Positions 49,641 through 62,585 of a stretch of 64,000 nucleotides of DNA are shown here, in pieces (position 1 is the stretch's first letter; each line of letters opens with the position of its first letter). Under the pieces are notes generated by a model. It saw only the letters and a list, made by a program, of their open reading frames with translations, searched no databases and was not told the DNA's origin. The stretch is from contig OZ023266.1 in assembly GCA_964006375.1 (NCBI GenBank), positions 66,679,403 through 66,743,402 of the forward strand, in the 5' to 3' direction. Both the position numbers and the translations under genes were made by a program. This stretch comes from Tillus elongatus. Taxonomy: Eukaryota; Arthropoda; Insecta; Coleoptera; Cleridae.

Positions 49641-50929
49641 GACAGCGACAACTCAGGCCCAAATGTTTAATATTTGGACATAATGTGCAAAACAAGGAGT
49701 AGGCTTGAAATGTATGTTGTTTTTTATCTTCATCTGAAAAAAATCATCGAAGAATCACAGGAAATATGTAAAGTATATGTTTTCAATTTTCCCACTAGAG
49801 AGATAGTTGCGTGTGCTTCCAACCAACAACCCTTTAAGTTAATTACTTTAAATTACTAGTACCAGCATACGTTCACCCATAGACATCCTGTTTCTGTAAT
49901 AGATTATTCATAAATTAGAATGCAATATCATTAAGGCCCTATGTGTATATCTACATTGTCATATAGAGTACATAATATAGAGTTGCACGTGCGCCTTTAA
50001 AACCCAAGGAAGATAAAACAAAAGAGCGTCAGAGTAGCCACGCGACCAGCAGATGTTTCTAGTATGTAAATATTATAATCACACCCACTACCACTACTAC
50101 TACTGTGGTCAGTAGTCGGAAACTTATAACACAGCATAATCAACAGTATTCTTATGCTGTGCTTATTTAACCAAAATTTAAACAATCCAATTTATTTTTC
50201 TCTAGTAACTAATTCACATTTTTCTTTATTACGTCGTCGTTAATTAAATGTAAAAAAATCGCAAACAAAATGGTGTAATTTAAATTTAACACCCTATATT
50301 ATTTTTAGCGAATGTTCTTAAAGAAAAATAGAGAAATACTGATGGTGAAACAATTTTTTTAATGAGGGCCAATAGGGCTCGTATAATCCAGAACCAAGCT
50401 CACTTAATTTTTTCTATACATACGGGGTTCGGGAATTTGGCCATCAACATAATTAGGAACCCCGACACCGCAAGAGATACAAACTTAGCTAAAATAGGCA
50501 AAAGTTGCATAATTACAAGGGCAACTCGAAGGTACTTATAGATTTCAAAAAAGTCCCTTAGGTTCCTAGGTATAAGCGAAATACCAAAAATTTTCATTTT
50601 CTTCTTTCTTCAATATAACCAAAACTATGTTACCTATCGACTTGAATTTTTGCACAGAGACATAATTGGCTATTGGCTCCGCCGTGGGCGTGTTGGAAAG
50701 TCGACAGAAACTTTCCAATTTGGACTCGGGGAACGACGGTTCGACACTCACCGGCAGCGGATGATTTTTCAAATCACTTCTGTCGTTGAGATCGAACTTA
50801 AAGTGGAGGGTAGGTTAGTTTAGATGAGCAAAAAGGGTCAGCATTGGCATAACTGCGAGTAAGCATCTTTTTATTTTAATTGGCTATTGTGGTTGTGGGT
50901 ACCACGGTAACCTTTTTTTTATTTTTATA
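49641..50929. other. Non-coding stretch
   Basis: No gene seen. A fragment of the AT-cored 5' segment is near 50310-50390. 'gagtagccacgcgac' at about 50032 recurs at 54794. Confidence 0.4.
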
Positions 50930-50990
50930 TATTTCAAAATTACACCACGAGGGCTTACAGCCTAAACTCTATTGTACCGTGGGTGTAAGT
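50930..50990 (-). mobile_element. Approximately 60-bp tail of the Jockey/CR1-like LINE
   Basis: On the minus strand it matches the last bases of the LINE at 5530-7775 ('ggctgtaagccctcgtggtg') followed by an A-rich tail. An extremely 5'-truncated copy; no clear target duplication. Confidence 0.75.
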
Positions 50991-51719
50991 ACACTTCGTA
51001 TACAACTATTCACAAAATAATTATCCGATTTTAATGAAACTCGACATGAGTCTCTTGTTTGTTAAGTGAGTTCGTTAGCCAGACCAATCACACCAAATTC
51101 GCTTTAAAAAATGATACGTCCGAAAATGACAGAGCTATTTTAATAAAACTTGTTAGACATGTTCCCTTACTGGAGACTTTACTATATCTCAAAATTATGT
51201 TTATAGGCTAATGTAAAATTGATTTATTAAAATTTGAAGCATTTAATAAAAATTTGTTACCATAACGCACTTGAGTCGAGATTTTTTACATTTTACAGAA
51301 GAACTACGTTGTCATATCAACTGTCCTAGTCCGCACTCATTTCAGGAAATTTTGTCAACATTGTATAGTCGCCATTTCCTCATTAGCAGATTTTTCTGAA
51401 ATGGGTAAAATAAATGCAATAGAAATTGTGTGCCTGAGAAAAAAGATTTAAACTCGTGACCTTCCCTTGAACGAATACTTTTTATGGAAATCCGCTAGTA
51501 CACTAAAATCATCATCATTAGAATCTATAGACGATATCGCCTTGTCGTCCTAACCATGACTTTTGTCTCCGCAGTTCTTTTTTTGGTCTACAGCTTTGGG
51601 TTTTCTTAGTATGTGTTTTTAGCTACAAAGTCGACAGAAAAGTCTGTAAATAAAAAGGCTTATGGCGACTGGTGAGAGAAATATCCCAAGGGGAAGAAAA
51701 GGAGCCCCACTAGGTAATA
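50991..51719. other. Decayed AT-cored fragments and non-coding DNA
   Basis: 'acaactattcacaaaataat' onwards and 'ttaccataacgcacttgagt' (about 51250) are family remnants. No gene. Confidence 0.4.
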
Positions 51720-53900
51720 AAAGACCCCAAAATAGCACCTTTGTCAAGTGCATTCAAATAAACGTTCAACACTCCAAAGGGACTACGAGCGTGCTGAGTT
51801 TATTGGACAAAACCTAAATATAGGGCTACCACAAGAGCCCTGGATTTATACAGTACAAATTAAAGGCCTCAATATACAATCATGCAGGTTGATTTACTGT
51901 AACACACGTAACAGACCAAGAACAGCTTTACAGCTTAATAGTGATATACAGCTTACTTCTATTTCAGAGTTCATCAGTCAAGACTTGGGAGCTGCATTGG
52001 TACAAGTGGCAACAGGGGATGGCAAAAGGCATATTCCAATAGCCATAGCCTACCTAACCGGGAGTGATGAACGCCAGTCACCTACAGAGGAAGCTATACG
52101 CTTCATCTCGTGGGGCCAGGAAAGAAATAGGAATGTCATCATTGGATGTGACACCACCACTTAGGATGAGGGAGAACAGACACTAATAGAAAAGGTGAAT
52201 ACATATTTGACTACGTTTCTACCAACACGATAGACATTGTCAACAGCCTACCGTCATAAACGCGATCAGAATGGAAGTATTATATGTAACCCTTGCTGAC
52301 CCGTTTATAAGACACACAATAACAAACTGGATTGTATCAAATGAACCATTTATGTCTGATCATCAAACCATAAGGCTCAACATAGAGGCTGAAATTAAGT
52401 GTGTGGGGGAGCGCAGGGTGCCCAGGGTCACCGACTGGGAAGCCTATAAGATGCGTCTGCGGTCAGGAGTTCAGGGGCTGAACTGCAGAGCAGCTTATAG
52501 AAGGCTTAAGTCACCTAAATCAAACTATAAGTTGCCTACGAGAGCAGCTAACCTGTCAAGCGTAAGGCAACCCAAATGGACGTTGCTTGGCGGAACAGGA
52601 AACTAAACGGGTTTCAGTGAAATTAAATATTTAGAATCTTCTTAGACCAAAAACTGAACTGGTATATACACTTGGGAAAAACTCTCTCGAGAGCCACACT
52701 GGCAACCTGGACATGCCGTAGTCACGTAGGAAAGACATGTGGGATTAATCCCAGTATGGTATATCGGATATATCAACCTCTGGTTAAACCCACGGTCACA
52801 TATGCATCTATAGTATGGTGGCCAAAAACGGAACAAACCTCAACACAAAGCAAATGGCAAAAGTTGCATACGGTGATCTCTCTTATGATAACGGGTGCTC
52901 TGGCACCCTGCCCTACAGATACAATACAGACAATATTACTCCACTTCAGATATGCGTGAAGAAAGAAGCAGCACTAAGTAATTCTATAAATTATTTCATT
53001 GGAGTCACTCGCTAAACCAACAGATCAAATGTCAGCTAAACTGGACTTTATAGTTACATTTAACGTGGTCATAAATGACCGCCAAGCATGGTACAGAGAC
53101 AGTAAAAGGCTGACAAACAACTCATCTGTAGGGTATACGGACGGGTCTATACAAATGGGGGGAGCAGGATGGGGAATACGAGGACCTAACTCGCTAAATC
53201 CCTAGCAAAAACTTTCACCATGTTCCAAGCAGAAGTGTGTGCTATAAATCTATGTGTACAGGGGTATCATCTTCCAAGCAAAAATGCTTGTTATAAATTT
53301 ATGTGCACAGGAGTGCATACAAACGAGACTCAGAAATAGATAGATCCAGATCCTCTCAGACAGACAGGCAGTACTAATGACAGTGAGATCTTTCAAAACC
53401 GAGTCTAAACTAACCTGAGACTGAAAAAAGTCATTGAAGCAACTGGCTATGGACAACGAAGTAACTTTGATGTGTGTATCAGAGCAGCAAGGCATTAAAG
53501 CAAATGAGAAAGCAGATAGCCTTGCAAAAAAGGCAACAACAACACAATTCTATGGTCTAGAGACCTATTGTGGGCTAACAAAAAGCCATGTAAGAAATGA
53601 ACTTGATATTTTGGAGAGAAACCAAATGCTGCCATACTGGAGGAAAACGCCAGGCTTAAGCCAGACAAAAGGGTTCATCACCATATTAACAGATAAGTGT
53701 GAACTGTTTCTTAAACTCAACAGGAACGACTTGAGAATAAAAACGGGACATTTCACAGGACACTCTCCAGTAAGGTATCGTCTTATGAAGATAAGTAAGG
53801 CGGACAGTGAAAGCTGCAGATACTGCATTGAAGCAGCAGAAACAACAGATTACTTACCAGGCGACTATATGGCTCAGTTCTGCAAATGACACAAATGCCT
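51720..53900 (+). mobile_element. LINE (I-like, with RNase H) lacking its RT core
   Basis: Order: endonuclease, abrupt loss of reverse transcriptase at about 52610, post-RT region, RNase H and C-terminal Cys/His part. The post-RT block resembles that of the LINE at 34696-37117 but is strongly diverged, so it is a different family in the same group. Confidence 0.75.
51748..53889 (+). pseudogene. LINE endonuclease / RNase H pseudogene
   Basis: Endonuclease part at 51748-52164: the start matches FIQINVQHSK-type N-termini, then RLIYCNTRNRPRTALQL, IPIAIAYLTG and NVIIGCDTTT, where GDFNAH is expected, so the active-site segment is altered. A second piece at 52271-52390 has PFMSDHQTIRLNI, the conserved SDH end of the endonuclease. 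From about 52610 the sequence jumps to the post-RT region (CGINPSMVYRIYQPLVKPTV at about 52740). RNase H remains as VGYTDGSIQMGGAGWGI (about 53130-53180) and, in another frame, MCVSEQQGIKANEKADSLAKK (about 53470-53530). The C-terminal RIKTGHFTGHSPVRYRLMKI and CRYC pieces follow. Many frameshifts, no RT: dead. Confidence 0.8.
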
Positions 53901-54160
53901 TAAAGGGGTGACTCTAACACCCCAGGGAATAGGTAAAATAGCCCCAAAAAGATAGTAGACTATATGAAAAATCTGAACATTTTAGGCAACTACTAGAAAA
54001 TAGAGTCATCCACAAAAAAACATTAGAATCGCAGCGTTGAGAGGCCAAATGCCTATACGATTTATTAAACAATCTACAAGTATGTGTTTTGCAAATTATG
54101 TTGCCAAAAAGTTATTATATCCAACAAACTTTGTCTTCTTCCTCTCAATGTTGCGCACCT
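53901..54160. other. Non-coding spacer after the LINE
   Basis: No gene seen. Confidence 0.35.
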
Positions 54161-54475
54161 GTAAGGCTAGATGCATTCTCACCACAATTAGAACCGTAGA
54201 CCTGTTTCGCTCTAATTAGAGCTCGCCAGTCATTAGAACGAAACCGGTCTACGGTTCTAATTGTGGTGAGAATGCATCTAGCCTTACATACTTTGTCTCT
54301 ACTTTAGGGTATAAATGGGCCAGGGCTGACCATTTACTAAATTGTTAGTTGGTTGTATACAGTCTCTATTTTTAACACTTTGTGTTATTTGGAGTTGCCG
54401 TGACAACATACTACTTGGTTCCGCAACGAGGTGGCGGCACGTGCTTCGTGTCTTATATCTCACTTGGTGTTAAGC
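54161..54475 (+). repeat. Retrozyme relic with a 127-bp near-perfect palindrome
   Basis: 54161-54287 folds on itself: 'gtaaggctagatgcattctc' at the left end is the complement of the right end, with arms of about 49 bp and a loop of about 29 bp. Both arms are the ribozyme side of the 307-bp unit. 54288-54475 is the rest of one unit. On the minus strand the left arm gives CUGGCGA where the hammerhead core needs CUGANGA, and the CCGUA helix I strand is lost, so the ribozyme is probably dead. Confidence 0.75.
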
Positions 54476-55042
54476 ACCTTTTTTCTCTCATTTCTACCAG
54501 CACCCTTTTATTTATTTTTCTACATATGTACTCTCTCCTGTTAATTTTTCTTTATATTTATACTTCAAAACAGTTTATCCTCATATCCTGCTTATCCGCC
54601 CCAGAGATTGACACTGTCCACGTTTCATCCGCTGCGCTATTATCGCTATACCATAATTCAAATAAAGTCAAGGAAACATGCTATATCTTAATGCAAATAA
54701 ATTCTGATCTATTTTCAAATATTCATTTTATCCATGTGGTCACAAATCAAGAAACACGTGCATACATGGCCAGCTTTCCTAAGAGGATGTGCAAGAGTAG
54801 CCACGCGACAGGCAGATGTTCTTGTTGTAACACCACCCTCAAGCCTGGACCCTGCCGTTCGCTCTTGTATACCCTTATCATCAGCCTTCAGCTGACCATT
54901 ATGTTATTACATGCATCTGTTTATTTCTAGAACTTATAGTCGATGACCGAGACCGCAGAAGGGGTTATTGTATCAGACTTGAGGTTAGCCTTCTCAAGCA
55001 AATGTATAAATAAAACCAATACAATTATCAGGACCGTAATAA

Positions 55043-55047
<5 letters not shown>
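54476..55047. other. Stretch with one long open frame of doubtful meaning
   Basis: An open frame of about 180 codons covers 54382-54930 but begins inside the retrozyme relic and shows no family pattern I recognise; hydrophobic runs reflect T-rich sequence. Not called as a gene. Confidence 0.35.

Positions 55048-55113
<66 letters not shown>
55048..55113. repeat. (AT)n microsatellite
   Basis: Pure AT tract. Confidence 0.95.
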
Positions 55114-55118
<5 letters not shown>

Positions 55119-55439
55119 ACTGAAATAATTATAAGTTGATTTAAAATTAATTTGATCTGAACCAGACAGTGCTTTGAAAATATAACAAAGTAGTTTTTGG
55201 TATGAAACAAAATTAATTAATTAATTAAATGGAATGTACATAAACTAAATGATTAAAATTAAAATTAAACCATGTATGAAGATTTGGATGTTTAAGTTAA
55301 AAGAAAAAAAAGCTATAAGCAATTAAAAAAAAATGGGTGTCATTGGTGATCAGAGAAATACCCAAGACCAAAATATTTTTTGTGGATAACAACATCTGTT
55401 GTATATTACTCACAAAGATTAAGTTTTCTTGGTGCAAAA
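55114..55439. other. Non-coding AT-rich stretch
   Basis: No gene seen. Confidence 0.4.
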
Positions 55440-57455
55440 AACCAAGAAATGTCAGAAAAGTTACCATAAAAATTTTATAATTGGCCTGCTTAAAACGTCA
55501 AAATCGCAATTTAAAACGTCAAAATTGACTTGTTTTTAGACAAAGAAGTGAGTTACGTAGAAGAAATGTCGTAAGAAGTGCGTTCTACGAAGCCCTAAGT
55601 TTCAGCTTTAAACGTCATTCTCCTTAATTTTGCTAAAATGTTGGCAGAAAATTCATTTCCAAAGGCCCTTTCTCTGATGCTTTGGCAGTAGTTTCAGTGA
55701 AATAGTTTAGGGTTTAATAGAATTTTCGTAGAAAAAGTTTGCTAAAGAGGAGACCGGGACTTTTAAATTTTGAAATTTCTAAAATAATTCGGAACTAGGC
55801 CGCCTAGAACCAACCTCTATAGGTGGTAGAACCCATATCCAGGGTCACTTTCTGCTATATCTGTTTACATATGTGGCGTATTTCTATGGTGAAGTTTAAT
55901 ATATCCGTTAATACACAAGATGCGAGAAAAAAAATAATTCGTTAATCATACAATGTCTTGAGCTGCATCTTATAAAATTATTTTACGATCGCAGATGGCT
56001 CGTAAGTCATTGGTGATACAAATTTTCTTCTCTTTAACAGAACAGGCCTTATGTTATTTCATTTTGGCATTTTCCATCGAATTGGAATGCATGTTTGTAG
56101 GGAAAAAATTATATCGTTAATCGTCTTTGAATTATTTCAATTGTTTTGCAACTTTTCACGTTTTTGTCACATACCAAAAATTGCGATACCTACGGTGTTT
56201 TTACCAATGGATAGCTTAGTCCTATGAAAATAACGCATTCAGAGAGGTTTTTGTTTCTATTACGAGTCGAAAAAAACGAGATGCCATACACAAGCCGCTC
56301 TCAAATAGAGGCCGATTTGGAAAAAATTTTACTGCCGTAACTGAATTTTTTTAAACGGAACAGCCCATATTTTGTTCCACGGTAGTGAAGGGACGCCGTC
56401 TGGTTTTACTTATGATTAACAGTCCCTGTACCTGAAGACTCTAGTTCTAGAAATGTTTACATTTATATTCGCATACTGTGTTTCATTTAGGAATCAGTTT
56501 TAAAATTTTTTAGTTTTTATTTCATTCTAATAAATGATCAGAATATGTCATAATTAAGGAAAATTTTGAAGAAAAATATTAAAACATTTAAATTAACTTT
56601 GGTACAAAAAGCTGATAATTAATTTGATAGAATTATCTATGTTTACATTTTCATATTATATAATTAGTTAATGAATTGTTTTCATAAATTAATGTCAACT
56701 GAAACTTAGAAGTGATTTCTGACAGCTAGTGTGACACGAAAATAGCATTTTCCTCTTACATTTCATTTCACTTCAACTGATTCAAAATTGCGTGAAAAGA
56801 TAAAAAACTAACTTTGTTACATTTTCTTTTTCTAAATTTAAATTTCATTTTAGGTTACTAATTTGAATTTTATATATTTCTGCAGTAAATTTTCGTGTAA
56901 AAAATTATTACGTCAGTTCTCGCAGATTTTGTTTTGTTTCCGTAGAAATAATATTTTGTATGATTTTTGTGAAATGTTGGTTAATTATAATATTAATAAT
57001 AAATGTTCAATGAGCTATTGTAAAAAAATGTTTTTGAATTTTATGAAAATATTTGTTTTGCAATTTTTCGTAAAAAATATAATTTTTGTGGCACTTTACT
57101 TAAACCAATTCTTGTAAAAAAATGCGAATTTTCGTGAAAGAAATTGCAAATCTTTATGCAAACATTTTTTTGGAATTTTTGTCGAAAAGCCTTCTGTGAA
57201 TAATTTGATATTTGCAAATGCGTAAATGGCTTGAAGAGATTCGTTCGCCACGACAATCGGACCAGTTTTTTGGGAACGTAGTTGTACTTTTCCAAACAGC
57301 AAAGTTATTTTGGTGAAACATAGTACCTTTTTTTACTATAAAGGTATACTGAAACCCAATTTGATGCCTTTGATTAAAAAAAAAAGACACATTTGCCATT
57401 AAAAGTATTTCTATGAGGATTTACTACCACAACGCACTTGCTGCGTCCAGACTTT
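55440..57455 (+). repeat. AT-cored family, extended (about 2 kb) form without AT core
   Basis: Shares its order of segments with 27480-30340: 'tgtcttgagctgcatcttat' (55950), 'gcattcagagaggtttttgt' (56235), 'tatgtttacattttcatatt' (56637), and the terminus 'caacgcacttgctgcgtcca' at 57431-57450. A 5' segment piece lies inside at about 55720-55870. Non-coding. Confidence 0.6.
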
Positions 57456-57707
57456 TTTTGATAGAACAGAGATATTGATCTGCATTTTGATACATTGTAC
57501 TTATATACACACAACATATTTTTCTAATTTATCATTCTATGTAATAGGAACTACAGAGAGGGTCACAATTGGACCAAGCGGGTCTGTCGTGGCCACTTTT
57601 AGACACATACTACGGACCACGGAGGGGATACTCCACATTTTGCTAGAAAAAATAGGTGTAGATGGATTTAAACAAATTTTTGTGGCATTTCTCGCTAATA
57701 ATAAATA
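57456..57707. other. Non-coding spacer
   Basis: Contains a segment ('gatggatttaaacaaatttt') similar to 58597-58640; no gene recognised. Confidence 0.35.
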
Positions 57708-57948
57708 AATAAATAAATAAATAATAACACCACAGTAGACAAACCCCGCACCCAGAAGTCTTATACTTGTACGGGGTGAGCTTACATACGTATGTAGACA
57801 AAGGACATCACCCATAACTCATCAAAAGCCAGCCTTTCCACATTTGAGTGAAAATGACCGACTGTCTGAATACGGGACTCGAACCCGCGACCTCCTAGTC
57901 AGATTCTATAGGTTACTCGCGTCTCGAGCTGAGCTATTCGGCCTGCAT
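57708..57948 (-). mobile_element. tRNA-derived SINE
   Basis: Read on the minus strand: a tRNA-like head at 57948-57870 with A-box-like TAGCTCAGCTCGAGA and an exact B-box GGTTCGAGTCC, a body, and a (TTTA)n tail at 57703-57727. The internal polymerase III promoter layout and simple tail define a SINE. The anticodon arm is irregular, so it is not a working tRNA gene. Confidence 0.75.
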
Positions 57949-58257
57949 ATTCTTTAGTTAAAAAATATTTTTTTACTATACGTGCCTATAATTTTTGAGG
58001 ATTTCCCTCAATTTCCCCGAGGTCGCAGTATCAGATCCTGACTTGGTGAAAATGGGACAACCTCAGAAGTATACACTTTCAAACAAAAAACATATTTTTT
58101 CTAAATTGATCCACAATTTACGAAAATATCGGTGAACATACATAAAAAACTCCTGAGGATTTGCCTGGATTTCCATGAGATCCCATCAGCAGATTTTGAC
58201 TTGGTGAGGAGTCTGCCCATTCAAACAAAAAATATTTTTAAACATTGGTCCACAATT

Positions 58258-58330
58258 GACGGGACTCGAACCCGCGACCTCCTAGCCCTATTCTAGAGGT
58301 TACTCACCTTGCGAACTGAGCTATTCATAA
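58258..58330 (-). repeat. tRNA-like SINE head, second copy
   Basis: Same head as the SINE at 57708-57948, with B-box GGTTCGAGTCC and A-box-like TAGCTCAGTTCGCAAG, but a different body follows. Anticodon stem not canonical. Confidence 0.65.
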
Positions 58331-58842
58331 TAAAATTTATTTTGAGACAAACTATGTACAAACTTTTTCTCTGGCTACAGAAGCGCTTGTTTTTTTCTCT
58401 GCAAGAAGTCGCTAATAATCTTCCGCTGAGATTTACTTTTGAGGCTTCTTCTTTAAAATTTTCTAGTTCCTTTGAATTTTCAGTTTGTATACAGTCCATT
58501 TTCTTTTGGTATTTCCTCTATTATTTGTAAATTAATTTCTGCACTTTTCTGATATCAGATTATAGTCACTATGTATATCTGCTCCAGAATATGTGTTGAT
58601 GAATTTAAACAAATTTCTGTGGCATTTCTTGGTGATAATACAATTTATTTTAAGACAAACTATGTACAGACTTCACTTCTGGCTTCAGAAGTGATGGTTT
58701 TTGTCTCTGAAAAACGTCTCAAATCTGTATATAGTATGGAACTGTTTCACAAAGTAAGGGCAACAACAGTCAGTGAAATGAACTATAAAGCTTACGGAAT
58801 TGTTAACGACTAGTTAAACTGTGGTTAATAATAGCGGAAGCC
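58331..58842. other. Non-coding stretch with internal duplication
   Basis: 'aatttattttgagacaaact' at 58332 recurs as 'aatttattttaagacaaact' at 58642. No gene recognised. Confidence 0.4.
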
Positions 58843-59195
58843 AAGCCTCGGTGGTTCAGTGATAAAAACGTGTGCATCTGAACCAAAGGTTACTGGGTTC
58901 AATTCCGAGGACCACCTTTTACTTTTCAGCACATATTGTCAAATTAACACCAACCGAGATTGTGATGTTGTATTTGAACAAGTTGAATGTCTGCACCTTC
59001 CACCCTTCGGAGGGGGCGTAAAGCTCCCGGTCCCGTGTCCATGCGATGTTAGGCACGTTAATGATCCCTACCCACTTCTAGGAGATACAGGGGTTCGGTA
59101 AAATTTCTAGGATAGTGAGATGAAACTATTCCCGGGTGTCGGTGATTGACCATAGTCGCAGAAATAGACTGACGTTAAAGAAACAAAAACACACA
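58843..59195 (+). mobile_element. tRNA-derived SINE, second family, nearly complete
   Basis: The tRNA-like head at 58843-58918 has A-box-like TGGTTCAGTGATA and B-box GGTTCAATTCC; acceptor-like GCCTCGG/CCGAGG arms pair. The body contains 'ccttcggagggggcgtaaag' and 'cggtcccgtgt', a central segment I recall from several invertebrate SINEs. The tail 'gacgttaaagaaacaaaaac' ends at about 59195. A headless copy lies at 38150-38372. Confidence 0.75.
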
Positions 59196-59685
59196 GACAA
59201 TAGCGGGAGCGGATTTAATATAAGCATTACTCACATACTTTGTTTAAATTTTTATCTCCAAGTGCGTCCCTGTTTTTTAAAAGAGTGCGGCTAAGATATT
59301 ACCAAATTATTGGACAGGTGATGCAAAGAGAGCATCTCTTGTTGTATAATTACATTAATGAATTCAGACGTGTGGTCGAGGATCAGATGCTGGGCAAGGT
59401 GTACATAACTACTAAACGTGTCTTCCTTCCTTCGTATATGCAGGCACGTTACGTGAATCTATAGCAAAAATCTCTTGGCATTTAAATGATTGTAAGCAAA
59501 GAGAAATCTGGTGAACTTTGGGAATCAGTTGTCATAAATATGCTAAAGCAGGTGTGTATGTAATACATATTATTATTACGTAAACAGCATGTTCCACGTT
59601 CACAGCTTCATAATTGATAACTCGATTAGCATTAGCGATAGAAAAATGATCAATACTCCCGTAAGCTCATCTGAAAATTTACCTT
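59196..59685. other. Non-coding stretch
   Basis: No gene seen. Confidence 0.4.
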
Positions 59686-61035
<1,350 letters not shown>

Positions 61036-61928
61036 TTATTATAATTAGAGTTGATATTGCGTGGATTTGTTCGTAAGTGGGTTATATAATTAAATTTTTA
61101 CCAAGTCACGTTAATAGTTGTTAAACCTAGTGTAACAGAAAATTCAAAACTTGTAGATGCCGCCCTTATCGTTTTTCCTAATGTTAACCTTTATCTATCC
61201 GTGGTCTAATTCTTGTCTGTTTTGATGGACCCCTGGGCGATATGTCTCCCAGTTTATCCCATAACTTACATTTTGATTTTAATTTTATTTATAAAAAAAA
61301 AAACATAAATTATAAAAGTTGTGGCAATAAGCAAAATATTGGGTTTTTTTCGTTTTAATTATTATTTTAGTTTATTAACTTAAAATTATTAGTTTCATGG
61401 CACAGAATTGGCTGAATCAAGCATGACCTGACCTGACCTGACCAACTGCTCTTGAAAAAATATTTAAATAAATTATTTACTGGAAGTCTGTAGCTAATGG
61501 AACCTGCTTTCCGAGGCCAACCCACCACTCTCACACACACACATACACACACACGTTTATTTCCGATAATTATGAATACATCGATACACCGCTTACGCCT
61601 GTTCTTATAAATAGTTACTTTTCAAATAATAAAATAATCTATTGATGACTGATTTGTTAGCTATTAATAATTGCGTGTGTTTTATAAGGTATCAAGTAAA
61701 TTTTATTTTTATTAAGAAAGTTCTGTTTGTTTCTCACAATGTTAAGTAAAGGTGTCAGATAAGGGCGACTTCGGGTGGCAATGGTATTCAAACAAACTAT
61801 AGTTGGATGACTCTTAAAACCCTTCGGTGCAGGAGTTGGGTCTGTCAGACCAAGCAAGTCCATTTTAGTACACATGTCTTATACTAGATGGCGTAGGCGC
61901 TCCTCCGTCCTGGTGCCTTCCTAGTTAA
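61036..61928. other. Non-coding stretch with (CA)n
   Basis: No gene seen. 'acctgacctgacctgacc' lies near 61425-61442 and a (CA)n tract at about 61532-61554. Confidence 0.4.
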
Positions 61929-62310
61929 GTACACTTGGATAACCCAAATCACCACAACACATCAAAAAAACCTGACAATCGTTTCACTAACCAGGTTTTA
62001 CTATGGGAAAACTGGAACCTGTGATGAGCACTGATAAGTACACTTGGAGAACTCAAATCACCACACCACATATTTTGTAAAGACCTTACGATCGTTTCAC
62101 TAACCACGTTAGCATAATTAGATTCTGAATTCAGAATTTTTCATTCTCTGATGATGCTAACGTGGTTAGTGAAACGATCGTAAGGCCTTAAAAAAGATGT
62201 TTTGTGGTGATTTGGGTTCTCTAAGTGTACTTATAACCAGCTTTTTTAATATGTTGTGGTGATTTGGGTTCTCCAAGTGTACTTATCAGTGCTCATCACA
62301 AGTTCCAATC
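61929..62310. repeat. Fold-back repeat
   Basis: The inner arms 62034-62112 and 62155-62232 are inverted copies ('gatcgtttcactaaccacgt' in the left). Outer segments (61929-62030 and 62233-62310) repeat the same 'aagtacacttgga' and 'aatcaccacaacaca' motifs, direct and inverted. Lies about 280 bp before the piggyBac relic. Confidence 0.75.
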
Positions 62311-62585
62311 TCCACTTAGTGACCTTCCTAGTTTCTACTGGCCAACCTGCAGCAGTCCTACGGTGTCTGTGCAGTGTTAGTTTAAACGTGAGAATATGTA
62401 TATATTTCGAAAGATGTAGTGTAAATGGTCTTATTATTGCCCTACGAATTTCAGGTCGAATATTAAGCCTAGAAAACAAATGTTACCTCATGTTAAACAG
62501 AGGTCAGAGATAAACAGTCTACTAAGTATACTGAACAAACAGTGACTGATCCATACCAAATAGAAATAGATAGGGTACCAAAGAT

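Noticed and set aside
54382..54930. Approximately 182-codon open frame
   Set aside because: It starts inside the retrozyme relic, has no recognisable domain, and its composition follows T-rich DNA.
57870..57948. Functional tRNA gene (also 58258-58330, 58843-58918, 37331-37397)
   Set aside because: A- and B-box sequences are present, but anticodon arms are irregular and SINE bodies follow; better explained as SINE heads.
62149..62190. Second hammerhead-like motif (CTGATGA ... GAAAC) in the fold-back repeat
   Set aside because: Helix II has a bulge and no G-C closing pair, helix I has at most three pairs, and the CTGATGA part is absent from the sister arm. Probably chance.
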